From: Deltaproteobacteria bacterium
GTDB taxonomy: Bacteria; Myxococcota; B64-G9
Assembly (NCBI GenBank): GCA_030591745.1
Contig: JAUVAM010000222.1
Location: 1-6,666, forward strand
DNA length: 6,666 bases
Reading direction: 5' to 3'
Shown: piece by piece, positions 1 to 6,666 of the stretch
Numbering within the stretch: position 1 is the stretch's first letter
Layout of the letters: every line of letters begins with the position of its first letter
Notes under the pieces: generated by a model
The model's database searches: none
Told to the model about the DNA's origin: nothing
Seen by the model: the letters and a program-made list of their open reading frames with translations, nothing else
Made by a program: the position numbers and the translations under genes

Positions 1-1223
1 ACATGACCTGCTACTTGAAGCGACTCAAGCGCATGGACCTCATCAATTTGCAGAGCAACCCGGAGCTGGTGGAAGAGGTCTCAAACTATTTTGGCGGGTC
101 CAATCTGCAATTGGACCCCGGGGACCCGGATTTTTCCAGCCTCGATCGGCTGGTTTTTTACTACCATCCGGGCATCAACGAAGTGAACCGTGAGGGTTTT
201 GACCGCAGCTGTCCTGAGTCCGTGGCGCTGACCGCAACCCGCATTCTCGACGCCTCCAGCGACAGTTTTCTGATGGATATGTTGGATTTGGCCGCGGATT
301 TGAATACCGACAGCTCCGGGACCCCCAGTGAAACTCAGATTGACCATTTCTATATCGCCAACCTGCGTGGAGGCGATGCAAGCCACCTCATGCATCTGGC
401 TGTCATGGCTTACTACTTCACCCAGGACGAGCAGTATCTTTCTTTCCTGGACGATGAGTTGATCGCCAATATCGGCACCCTCGAAGTGGCCCATACCATG
501 ATGGCCTTCCGGATGCCCGACTGGTGCTTCAAGTTTTATGGGGACCACATCACCTACGGTACCCATTGGCAGTTTGTCACCATGCTGACCGATTCGGCGT
601 TTAGGGACTCCTTGATCGACGTGATGGAAACCGAGATTTGGCAGAAAGCGCTATACAATCACCACAGCGCCAAATTTAACGTCATGTATGCATCGGTGCT
701 ACCCGAGGAAGGAGCTGCAGATCGCCCCGTCGCAATCGAATCGGCTCTTCGACAATTGGAAGATTTCGGTGGCAACGATGGCGTTTTGGATGCGCCGCGA
801 AGAACCTACAATCTTGACCGGCAGCACGTGATCGACAACCTGCCCTCGGGGATCTCGCTTCGCTGTCCCACGGAGACGGAGATGAGCACCTGCGAGGAAC
901 CGGTCGTCCTGATGGGCATACCGATGGAAAGTCGGATCATTTCCTACGAATGTGATGGGCGGCCCGGCGAGTGCGTTATGGACAACGGTCAGTGCACTCA
1001 GGCCTTGGCCTCCGAGGGCCTTCCGCCCAGGCTGCGAGCCTTCGCGGATTTCATGTGGCAACGCAGTCCTTTCGACATCGGGGATGTTCAATACGTCGAC
1101 GGTCAGAAACAGTCGCCGGGGAGAGACCTGTCCGAGCCTTATTGGATGGCCCGATACTACGGCTTCATCACCGAAGGCGAAGGCAGTGTGCTCGCGTGGC
1201 GGGACTTGGGTGCCTGTCAATAG
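1..1223 (+). CDS. Uncharacterised, probably extracytoplasmic protein; 5' end likely outside the window
   Basis: I do not recognise the family. An open frame runs from the left edge to a TAG at 1221-1223. The first ATG is at position 3, giving 406 residues, but only two bases precede it and the protein begins in what looks like the middle of a helical region with no signal peptide. The true start is therefore probably upstream. The middle (about residues 110-230) is rich in His, Tyr, Trp and Met and looks helical; I see no recognised catalytic motif. The C-terminal third has clustered cysteines (C288, C297, C317, C324, C331, C405; also C3, C70, C175). This suits a disulfide-bonded exported protein. 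The last 35 residues contain an aromatic segment, EPYWMARYYGFI. The gene ends 21 bases before a lipoprotein start on the same strand, so the two are probably co-transcribed and may act together at the cell surface. That the frame is coding is fairly certain; function is unknown. Confidence 0.8.
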   Translation, partial: MTCYLKRLKRMDLINLQSNPELVEEVSNYFGGSNLQLDPGDPDFSSLDRLVFYYHPGINEVNREGFDRSCPESVALTATRILDASSDSFLMDMLDLAADLNTDSSGTPSETQIDHFYIANLRGGDASHLMHLAVMAYYFTQDEQYLSFLDDELIANIGTLEVAHTMMAFRMPDWCFKFYGDHITYGTHWQFVTMLTDSAFRDSLIDVMETEIWQKALYNHHSAKFNVMYASVLPEEGAADRPVAIESALRQLEDFGGNDGVLDAPRRTYNLDRQHVIDNLPSGISLRCPTETEMSTCEEPVVLMGIPMESRIISYECDGRPGECVMDNGQCTQALASEGLPPRLRAFADFMWQRSPFDIGDVQYVDGQKQSPGRDLSEPYWMARYYGFITEGEGSVLAWRDLGACQ

Positions 1224-1247
1224 AAGACATGGCCAATAGAAGACATG
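1218..1247 (+). repeat. Perfect 14-bp direct duplication spanning stop and start codons
   Basis: The 14-mer CAATAGAAGACATG occurs at 1218-1231 and again at 1234-1247, separated by GC, giving a 16-base period. The TAG of copy 1 (1221-1223) is the stop of the upstream gene. The ATG of copy 2 (1245-1247) is the start of the lipoprotein gene. The ATG of copy 1 (1229-1231) lies in another frame and opens a 27-codon ORF that ends at 1312, inside the lipoprotein signal-peptide coding region. Each copy carries a purine run, AGAAG, but only 2 bases from its own ATG, which is too close for a normal Shine-Dalgarno site. The duplication is read directly from the sequence; any effect on translation is inference. 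Confidence 0.9.
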
Positions 1248-3812
1248 AAATATTGCACTCATCTCAGGTGGACTGTTTGGCTGCTATTGGGGCTTTTTCT
1301 CGCGGGATGTAGCGACAGCAAAACACCCAATCCTTTGGAGGAGTTTTCGGATGGCCACACGCGATTGGTTTGGTGGCAAAATTCGGGGGGCGATGCGTTT
1401 GATCTGATGGCGCTCGACAGTGGAACCGGCGAGGAGCGTGTGTTGCTGGAGGGTCTTACTGGACGTGGGTCGGACTACCCCCCTGGTTTGGCGCTCATCA
1501 CCCACGACGGAGCGCGTGTCGTTTTCAGTGTTCACGATGAGCGCCTGGTGAAGGTGATGGACTGGGAGGGCGCGGGCCTTCGGGTCATTGCCTCGGGGTA
1601 TTTGGCGGATGTCTGGTATGACGAAAACCTGGATATCGAGTGGGCCTATAGTTTGAGTGTACCGCGATTCGATCCCGTCGATCCTGTCATTCGCTACGAT
1701 ATCGACGATCCGAGAAATAGAGAAACCGTCTGGACCCATCAGGTGACCTGGGAGTTTCGGGTGTCCGGGGATGGGAAGAAGGCCGCCGTGTCATGCCCCT
1801 GGCCTGACGTGGGCATGGCGGATTTGTCGGATGGAGAAACAATACAGCCATACGCTCCCGGTTGCTGGGCTGATGTGTCGCCTGATTCAAAACATCGACT
1901 CATACACTTCACCGACGGGAACCACAGAGAGATCCGCGCTTATGATGACCATGCGGAAAACCCGCGAAGCATAGAAATTGGAGATGTCCTCGGAAGACAG
2001 GGAGAGGGTTTGTTCTTGCTCTGGACGAACCATCCACGCTTTGTGACCTTGTCGATGCCGTGGAAGGCCGAAGACTGCGATATGTATTTGATCCGCATGA
2101 ACGAGAGTCTCTCGGGTATAGAGGATTTTTTCGTTATTGGAGAAAACAACAACAGTCGCGACATCAGCGCTTCGGCTTGGATCGATCAGGACAAGACTTT
2201 AGATGCTTCCGTTTTGTCGTTTTCGGCTTCATCGTCAAGCATCGTGACGGGTGGCGGTACCAAACTCTCATGGTCCACGAAAAATGCGGAGCTTGTGTCA
2301 ATAGAGCCCGGGATCGGGCGAATCGAGGAGCATGGTGAGATTGCTGTCTCTCCCGCCGAAACGACTGCCTATGTTCTGACGGCCCAGGCCAAGTCGGGAC
2401 CCGTCACGCGTCGCCTGATTGTTCATGTTTTGCCCTTGCGTGAGGCTGATGAGGTGGAAGGCCTGCTGCCTGGTTTGTCGGCCGAATACTACGCACTGGC
2501 CGCACCTGAAAAACTTCCGGATTTCTCTGTTCTGAGCCCCTTTCATCGAGGGCATGTGCCTAATCTGTTTTTTGAGCCCACCTTGGGGGATTTTGCCACA
2601 TCAGGAAGAAGCTACGATCTGGGCGCGGTCTTGTCCGGGTTCTTCCATGCACCGGCGGCTGGACTGTACACCTTCTATTTGCGGTCGGATGATGGTTCGC
2701 GACTCCTTGTTGGGGACCATGCGGTGGTGGACAATGACTTCCTTCATCCTTTCATCGAGAGATCGGGCTCGGTTGGACTTGGTGCGGGGTTGCATCCGAT
2801 TCGACTGGAGTACTTTGATCAAGGAGGTGAAGCGGGACTGATTGTGGAATACGAGGGGCTGGATTTGCCGCGTCGGGTCATTCCGTCCTCTTCTTTCTAT
2901 CGAGCGCCGATGGAACCTGAGATGCAAATCGATTCACCGGCGCTCTTTTTTTCTCGCAGTCTGAGCGGTGGCAATCCACCCGCTCAGAGCGTCGAGATTC
3001 GAAATGGCGGCGATGGCGTTCTCGCGCCGGTGCAGAATTCCGTGAGTTATGAAGAAGGGGGCGTCGGATGGTTGGTGATATCGCCCTCGGGCGAAGGCAA
3101 TGACCAATTATTGCAGCATGAAGTCCTCTCCGATTTGCTGGCCGAGGGTCGCCATGCCGCGGTGGTGACTCTGTCATGCGAAAACACAGCCGGACAGTCT
3201 CCGGTCTATCCTGTGTCGTTGACGGTCACGGACCAAGCCTTGACCCTGGACCGCATTTGGGTCGACCCGACAGCAAGCATCATTGAAGCGGGAGAATCCC
3301 TTGCGCTGAGCGCGGGCGCCGTGGATCAGTTTGGAAGTCCTCTGGCAGCCATCATGGATTGGCATGTGGATGGCGGAGGCTTGATGGTCCCGAGTACTTC
3401 CGGAGATGCGGTCTTCGCGCATGTTTCTCGTTTTTCCTCGGACGGAACGGTCGGGCAGGTTCAGATCAACGCCAGTTCGGAGGGTGTGTCTGCTGCGTCC
3501 ACGCTTCAGGTTGTCGACGGTCGTTTCCCCCGGATTACTATTTTCGAGCCGGTGATGGGCGACAGGTGGGAGGTGGGCTCGGTACGTCACATCGGATGGG
3601 AGAGCAGGGGCGTGGAGGGTGTGCGCTTATACCTATCGACGGATGGTGGCGAAAGCTGGACCTTGATCGTTCCCGTGGTGGATGTCGATGACGACGATTG
3701 GGGGAACTACGCTCTGCTTGTCCCCAATCATTCCTCAGACCAATGCCTGATCCAGATAGAAGGCTATTTTCAGGAGACTTCCGAGATCTCGGCGATGTTT
3801 TCTATTTTTTGA
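1245..3812 (+). CDS. Multidomain surface lipoprotein: propeller-like, Ig-like, PA14 and Kre9-like modules
   Basis: This is an 855-residue predicted lipoprotein. A hydrophobic signal (about residues 9-21) ends in the lipobox LAGC, with Cys22 as the lipidated residue; Ser23 at +2 would favour the outer membrane. Modules in order: residues 38-320 resemble a TolB/PD40 beta-propeller, with repeated segments such as RVVFSVHDERLVKVMDWEG and VSGDGKKAAVS; 322-398 form an Ig-like module with the LSWST...VSIEPGIG...VSPAETTAYVLTA pattern; 408-553 form a PA14 domain with GLSAEYY, GLYTFYLRSDDGSRL and IRLEYFDQGGEAGL, a fold often used for carbohydrate binding; 562-663 look BACON-like; 665-757 are another Ig-like module; 763-855 resemble a Kre9/Knh1-type module (ITIFEPVMGDRWEVGSV, IGWES, YLSTDGGESW). 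No enzyme motif is seen, so binding or adhesion is more likely than catalysis. ATG 1245 is chosen because it gives the intact lipoprotein signal. There is no well-spaced Shine-Dalgarno, so coupling to the upstream gene is likely. The lipoprotein and PA14 calls are strong; the other module names rest on pattern only. Confidence 0.9.
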   Translation: MKYCTHLRWTVWLLLGLFLAGCSDSKTPNPLEEFSDGHTRLVWWQNSGGDAFDLMALDSGTGEERVLLEGLTGRGSDYPPGLALITHDGARVVFSVHDERLVKVMDWEGAGLRVIASGYLADVWYDENLDIEWAYSLSVPRFDPVDPVIRYDIDDPRNRETVWTHQVTWEFRVSGDGKKAAVSCPWPDVGMADLSDGETIQPYAPGCWADVSPDSKHRLIHFTDGNHREIRAYDDHAENPRSIEIGDVLGRQGEGLFLLWTNHPRFVTLSMPWKAEDCDMYLIRMNESLSGIEDFFVIGENNNSRDISASAWIDQDKTLDASVLSFSASSSSIVTGGGTKLSWSTKNAELVSIEPGIGRIEEHGEIAVSPAETTAYVLTAQAKSGPVTRRLIVHVLPLREADEVEGLLPGLSAEYYALAAPEKLPDFSVLSPFHRGHVPNLFFEPTLGDFATSGRSYDLGAVLSGFFHAPAAGLYTFYLRSDDGSRLLVGDHAVVDNDFLHPFIERSGSVGLGAGLHPIRLEYFDQGGEAGLIVEYEGLDLPRRVIPSSSFYRAPMEPEMQIDSPALFFSRSLSGGNPPAQSVEIRNGGDGVLAPVQNSVSYEEGGVGWLVISPSGEGNDQLLQHEVLSDLLAEGRHAAVVTLSCENTAGQSPVYPVSLTVTDQALTLDRIWVDPTASIIEAGESLALSAGAVDQFGSPLAAIMDWHVDGGGLMVPSTSGDAVFAHVSRFSSDGTVGQVQINASSEGVSAASTLQVVDGRFPRITIFEPVMGDRWEVGSVRHIGWESRGVEGVRLYLSTDGGESWTLIVPVVDVDDDDWGNYALLVPNHSSDQCLIQIEGYFQETSEISAMFSIF
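2466..2903 (+). other. PA14 domain within the lipoprotein
   Basis: Residues about 408-553 of the lipoprotein follow the PA14 pattern: an opening GL(L/S)AEYY strand, a central GLYTFYLRSDDGSRLLVGD segment, then a buried VVDND strand, and a closing HPIRLEYFDQGGEAGLIVEY strand pair. PA14 domains occur in glycosidases, adhesins and toxins, and often bind sugars through acidic residues; the Asp pair in SDDGS is a plausible calcium or sugar contact. The domain call comes from recognised sequence pattern; ligand and calcium use are inference. Confidence 0.85.
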
Positions 3813-3842
3813 GTAGGCGCGTGATTGCCTGCTCTGTCACGT

Positions 3843-4559
3843 TTACTCTTGTGATTCGACCAGAAATTCCGCGAGGGCCCGGATGATTTTGTTTGGGATT
3901 TGATGTCCGCCTTCGAATTCTATCCAGGTAACGTCGTGCCCGTTTTCTTCGAGGGCCTCGACGAGCCTTTTGGACATGCCCATCCCGATGGCGCGGTCTG
4001 AAGTGCCATGGCTGACAAAAGCTCGGAGCGCGGCACGATCTTCCAGGGGGCCAAGGTCCAAATCGCGGGCGCCCCCGGAGAGAGAGATCAAGCCGCCGAT
4101 TTCTTCGCCCTGGTCAAGGATCACATCCAAAGAAGTAATGGCCCCGAGTGAGAAGCCGCCGACGAAGATATTTTCAGGCGAGACGCCATCGTCTTTGAGT
4201 TGACGTATCAGTTTGTAAACGATTTCCCGTGACTCGTTCTTCATCTCCTCGAGGAGAACCTGCAACTCCTCTTTGGAACTCGCGCGGACCTGTTTTTGCC
4301 AGGTTCTTCCCCTCATGCTCGCGGCGTATGGACCGGCGGGCACGAGGAAGCAGAGGTTGGGGGATTGGGTTTGCTTGACGAGTTTTATGGCCAGGCCCTT
4401 CAAGTCATCCCCGGGTGCGCCGTGTCCATGCAGAAGGATGACCGACAAGACCCCGGGCGCAGGATCTGCACCGACATGAATAACCGAATCCCTCATCCAC
4501 CACCAGGCGAGGAAGGCCGGGATGGCGAGGAGCAAGAGAAATTTATACTTGGCGAACAT
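3843..4559 (-). CDS. Membrane-anchored alpha/beta hydrolase (phospholipase/carboxylesterase, dienelactone hydrolase-like)
   Basis: This 238-residue serine hydrolase resembles the Abhydrolase_2 group of carboxylesterases and lysophospholipase-like enzymes. Visible elements: an oxyanion-loop motif HGHGAPGDD (44-52); the nucleophile elbow GFSLG (135-139) with Ser137; Asp188 in SHGTSDRAIG; His219 in EGGHQIP. The triad order and spacing are normal for the family and nothing is missing. The N-terminus (MFAKYK then a hydrophobic run ending AWWWMRD, about residues 7-22) has no lipobox and looks like an uncleaved signal anchor. With Lys on the N side, the catalytic domain is predicted to face the periplasm. 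Many relatives are soluble and lack this anchor. The start is supported by a good ribosome binding site. The gene lies 69 bases downstream of the TPR gene on the same strand, so an operon is likely. The substrate cannot be told; an ester or short acyl group is most likely. Confidence 0.92.
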   Translation of the reverse strand: MFAKYKFLLLLAIPAFLAWWWMRDSVIHVGADPAPGVLSVILLHGHGAPGDDLKGLAIKLVKQTQSPNLCFLVPAGPYAASMRGRTWQKQVRASSKEELQVLLEEMKNESREIVYKLIRQLKDDGVSPENIFVGGFSLGAITSLDVILDQGEEIGGLISLSGGARDLDLGPLEDRAALRAFVSHGTSDRAIGMGMSKRLVEALEENGHDVTWIEFEGGHQIPNKIIRALAEFLVESQE

Positions 4560-4565
4560 CTGGCA

Positions 4566-4570
4566 CTCCT
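4566..4570 (-). promoter_or_regulatory. Ribosome binding site of the hydrolase gene
   Basis: Read on the minus strand, AGGAG is followed by six bases (TGCCAG) and then the ATG at 4559-4557. This is a near-ideal Shine-Dalgarno match and spacing. It fixes the start of the hydrolase and supports translation of the hydrophobic N-terminal anchor. Confidence 0.8.
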
Positions 4571-4628
4571 GTTCCAGGGAGAGTCCAAGAAGCGATTGGC
4601 CTGGGTGGGTCGAGAGAATGGATTTCGG

Positions 4629-6666
4629 TTACAACTTTTTGATGCGAAGGCAGTTTGCCGCGTACTGGCCGCGACCACCGGTCAGATCCATATAGGTCTT
4701 GCAGAGTTCCTTGGCTTCTTTTCGGCCACCTGCTGAATCCAGGCTGATGTTGCCTGCCATCAGGCCGAAGGGCGGCGCGTAGCCGGAATCGATGGCCATG
4801 GCTTTTTTCAAGATGGCACCAAATTCCTTGATGCGGTTTTTCTCGGCGTAGATCATGGCCAAGGTAAAGGAGGCTTCAGCCGCCTTGCGACGTTCGCCTA
4901 TCGTCGCCAAGCCCGGCACCGCAAGCTCAAGTTGAGACTGGGCCAAGTCCTTGTCCTGCTTGGGCTGCTTCAAATAGACTTGGGCTAGTTTCAGATGGCT
5001 GATGGCCTCGGTGTCGGAAAACTCGCGGCACTTGTTGTACCATTCTTTTGCTTTCGCGAAGTTCTTCTCGCCAGAGTAGGCGTCGCCCACCAGCATAGAG
5101 CTACGGCCACCCTCTTCGTCCATGCCCTGAACCCGAAGGGCACGAGCGCGTGCGGCCTCGTAGTCGCCCAGGGCCAAGTAGATAGCGGCTTCCTCTAAGA
5201 TGAAGTCGGGGCGGCTTGAGTCAACCCGCACGGCGATCTTGATTTTCTCCAAGGCCTTTTTGTGCTTGCGCTGGCTTCTGAGTTCCCGGGCCACCACGAA
5301 ATGGAACATGGAGTTGCTGCTCTCCTTTTTCAGGATGGCGTTCAATTCCTTGGTTCCGATGCTGCGAGTCTTGCGGACCCTGACCTTGATCACGGCCTTT
5401 AGGAAGTTGGCGAATGCTTTTTCTTTGTCAGATGCGGTGGCCGAAAGATTGGCCTCGAAGCGCTGGACTTTTTTGGCTGCGTCCGTGGTGTAGACCGGCG
5501 ACTCTCCCCAAAGCAAAGAAACCAAGGCGGCATTGAGTAGGCTGGGCACGTGTTGATTGTCGGTTTGCAGGCCCTTGGCGAAAAACTTGTTGGCTTCCAT
5601 GTACAGCGAACGGCGAATGGCGTAATCACCCAGACCAGCAAAGGCCCTGAGTTCACCCTGGCCCGCGCCTTTCATCAGCGCTTCCTTGGCTTCGCCCAGC
5701 TTGCCCTGTCGCAGAAAGACCCTGCCCAGGGTGGTGTTGAGCATGCCCGATTCGGGGTTGTCTTTCAGGGCACGTTCCAGCATTTTGACGACTTCGCTGG
5801 TGGAGCCGCCTCCGTACAAACCATGTAAGGCCTGGGCGCTGGTGAGCATGGTGGAGTCTTGCCCACTGGCCACTGCCGTTCGCATGTGTTTGTCGCCTTT
5901 GGTCATCAGTTCCTGGGGCTCACCGTATTCGCCCACCAGTACCGCTGTGATGAAAGAGGCCCGGGACAAGGCTTCGGGTTGCTCTTTGTCCAGTTTGATG
6001 ATGGCTTCGTAATCTGCCAAGGCTTTTTTATAGCCGGTGTAAGAATCCTTGTTGAACTGAATTCTTCCGGCTTCAAGGTGTTTGTTGATCTCTTCTTGTT
6101 TCAGACCGGCTTGCCAGGTGTAGATGATGTAGATGACCAGGACCATGGCCATCACGCCGCCCAGGATGATTGTCATCTTGAAGGCGTTGCCTTTTTTGGG
6201 CTGGACCTGTTCGGATTCCATCTCCTGGTACAGATCGGCGATGCGCTTTTTCTTTGGCCGCTTGCGCGCCTTGGGTCGGGCTTGGCGAGCCACCACGGGC
6301 ATGGCCCGTTCGGTGGGGCGATTTTCAAGATCCGGCTGGGCTTTGGCCTGGGGCGAGAGCCCCTGGGGTGCTTTTTTGCGCGGGTCGATGATCGTATCGT
6401 CGAAGTTGTAGGCACCCTGGGCAGCTTGCTCCACGGGAGTGGCCTGGGCTTGCGGTTCCGGCTCAGGTTCCGGCTCAGGCTCGGCTCCGGCAGGAAGGTA
6501 GTCGATACCCACTTCATGCAGAGCCGCTCTGGCTTCATCGTCTTCCGGGTTGGCGTCGACGGCTTTTTTCAGGTAGTCCACGCCCTCGTCTTGCTGCCCC
6601 AGCTTGATGCTGATTTTTCCAAGCATCCGAAAGGCTTCGCCGTGCTGTGGGCTCATCTTCAGCAGG
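4629..6666 (-). CDS. Bitopic TPR-repeat protein, N-terminus cut by the right window edge
   Basis: At least 675 residues are visible counted from the Met at 6656. The frame stays open to the right edge and the preceding codons (Leu-Leu-Lys) continue a TPR helix, so the true start lies outside. Using that Met as residue 1: a TPR at about 4-37; a linker with five Glu-Pro pairs (59-68); DDTIIDP (86-92); a basic stretch RPKARKRPKKKR (127-138); one transmembrane helix (about 161-180); then a long helical array to the C-terminus. TPR-like units show near 196-228, 304-334, 336-370, 448-482, 483-515, 518-548, 551-582 and 590-623. The basic side before the helix predicts N-in, C-out topology, so most of the TPR array would be periplasmic. 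No enzymatic motif is seen; a scaffold or assembly role is likely, perhaps in envelope biogenesis, secretion or gliding-type machinery, but this is inference. It ends in TAA, 69 bases before the hydrolase start, and is probably the upstream gene of that operon. Confidence 0.9.
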   Translation of the reverse strand, partial: LLKMSPQHGEAFRMLGKISIKLGQQDEGVDYLKKAVDANPEDDEARAALHEVGIDYLPAGAEPEPEPEPEPQAQATPVEQAAQGAYNFDDTIIDPRKKAPQGLSPQAKAQPDLENRPTERAMPVVARQARPKARKRPKKKRIADLYQEMESEQVQPKKGNAFKMTIILGGVMAMVLVIYIIYTWQAGLKQEEINKHLEAGRIQFNKDSYTGYKKALADYEAIIKLDKEQPEALSRASFITAVLVGEYGEPQELMTKGDKHMRTAVASGQDSTMLTSAQALHGLYGGGSTSEVVKMLERALKDNPESGMLNTTLGRVFLRQGKLGEAKEALMKGAGQGELRAFAGLGDYAIRRSLYMEANKFFAKGLQTDNQHVPSLLNAALVSLLWGESPVYTTDAAKKVQRFEANLSATASDKEKAFANFLKAVIKVRVRKTRSIGTKELNAILKKESSNSMFHFVVARELRSQRKHKKALEKIKIAVRVDSSRPDFILEEAAIYLALGDYEAARARALRVQGMDEEGGRSSMLVGDAYSGEKNFAKAKEWYNKCREFSDTEAISHLKLAQVYLKQPKQDKDLAQSQLELAVPGLATIGERRKAAEASFTLAMIYAEKNRIKEFGAILKKAMAIDSGYAPPFGLMAGNISLDSAGGRKEAKELCKTYMDLTGGRGQYAANCLRIKKL
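6453..6482 (-). repeat. Short in-frame tandem repeat coding the Glu-Pro linker
   Basis: Two perfect adjacent 12-bp units (GGTTCCGGCTCA on the plus strand, at 6454-6465 and 6466-6477) are followed by a degenerate third unit. In the TPR gene this reads as five Glu-Pro pairs. Such linkers are stiff and extended, and join the cytoplasmic TPR to the region before the membrane helix. The 12-bp period keeps the frame, so unit number could vary between strains without breaking the gene. Confidence 0.75.

Noticed and set aside
1221..1244. The upstream gene and the lipoprotein gene are in the same reading frame, separated by a single TAG and seven sense codons; possible stop readthrough or one gene broken by a nonsense mutation.
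   Set aside because: The downstream ATG is followed at once by a complete lipoprotein signal with a lipobox, which is expected at a true N-terminus and would be buried in a fusion. Sharing a frame happens by chance one time in three.
699..1262. Long minus-strand open frame of 187 codons opposite the first gene.
   Set aside because: It is a shadow frame of a GC-rich coding region. It shows no domain pattern and crosses the gene junction; the plus-strand frame is longer and leads into a coupled gene.
3813..3842. Possible transcription terminator in the convergent gap: CGTGA (3820-3824) pairs with TCACG (3837-3841), followed by TTT.
   Set aside because: The stem is only five pairs with a 12-base loop and a very short T run, and there is no T run on the minus strand. 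This is too weak to call.
4560..4628. Possible promoter or terminator between the TPR and hydrolase genes.
   Set aside because: Apart from the ribosome binding site I see no convincing -35/-10 pair and no stem followed by T residues, so read-through transcription is the simpler view.
4296..4736. Plus-strand open frame of 146 codons across the hydrolase/TPR junction.
   Set aside because: It lies antisense to a hydrolase with an intact triad and to a clear TPR gene. Its composition is that of a reverse-complement shadow and it has no recognised motif.
6173..6538. Minus-strand open frame of 121 codons overlapping the TPR gene in another frame, rich in Pro, Arg and Ser.
   Set aside because: It is a frame-shifted reading of the low-complexity linker. 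The repeats and basic composition come from the real frame.

Overview
The window holds four protein-coding genes in two converging blocks. Two genes read rightward (positions 1-3812) and two read leftward (3843-6666). They meet tail to tail across a 30-base gap. Coding density is very high. I see no RNA gene, insertion sequence, CRISPR array, prophage gene or origin. The sequence is moderately GC-rich. Lipoproteins, cysteine-containing secreted-looking proteins and bitopic TPR proteins suggest a Gram-negative bacterium with a complex envelope. A Myxococcota or other former 'Deltaproteobacteria' lineage would fit, but this is an impression from style and no marker gene is present.

Left block: an unrecognised protein of at least 406 residues with nine cysteines, probably cut by the left window edge. 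It is followed 21 bases later by an 855-residue lipoprotein with a clear LAGC lipobox. The lipoprotein looks like a chain of extracellular beta modules: a TolB/PD40-like propeller, an Ig-like module, a PA14 domain, a BACON-like module, another Ig-like module and a Kre9-like terminal module. It is probably an outer-membrane surface protein that binds glycan or another polymer. The junction between these two genes carries a perfect 14-bp direct duplication that contains both a TAG and an ATG.

Right block (leftward): a long TPR protein open at the right window edge. It has a cytoplasmic part (TPR, Glu-Pro linker, a DDTIIDP motif, a strongly basic stretch), one transmembrane helix, and a large TPR array predicted to be outside the cytoplasm. 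Downstream, 69 bases later and with a good ribosome binding site, is a membrane-anchored serine hydrolase of the phospholipase/carboxylesterase (dienelactone hydrolase-like) type. It has a visible Ser-Asp-His triad. The two are probably co-transcribed, and both are predicted to place their main domain on the outer side of the inner membrane.

I do not see a clear new defence, mobile or signalling system. The best leads are the unknown gene coupled to the mosaic lipoprotein, the duplicated start region between them, and the TPR protein with a possible phosphothreonine/FHA docking motif.
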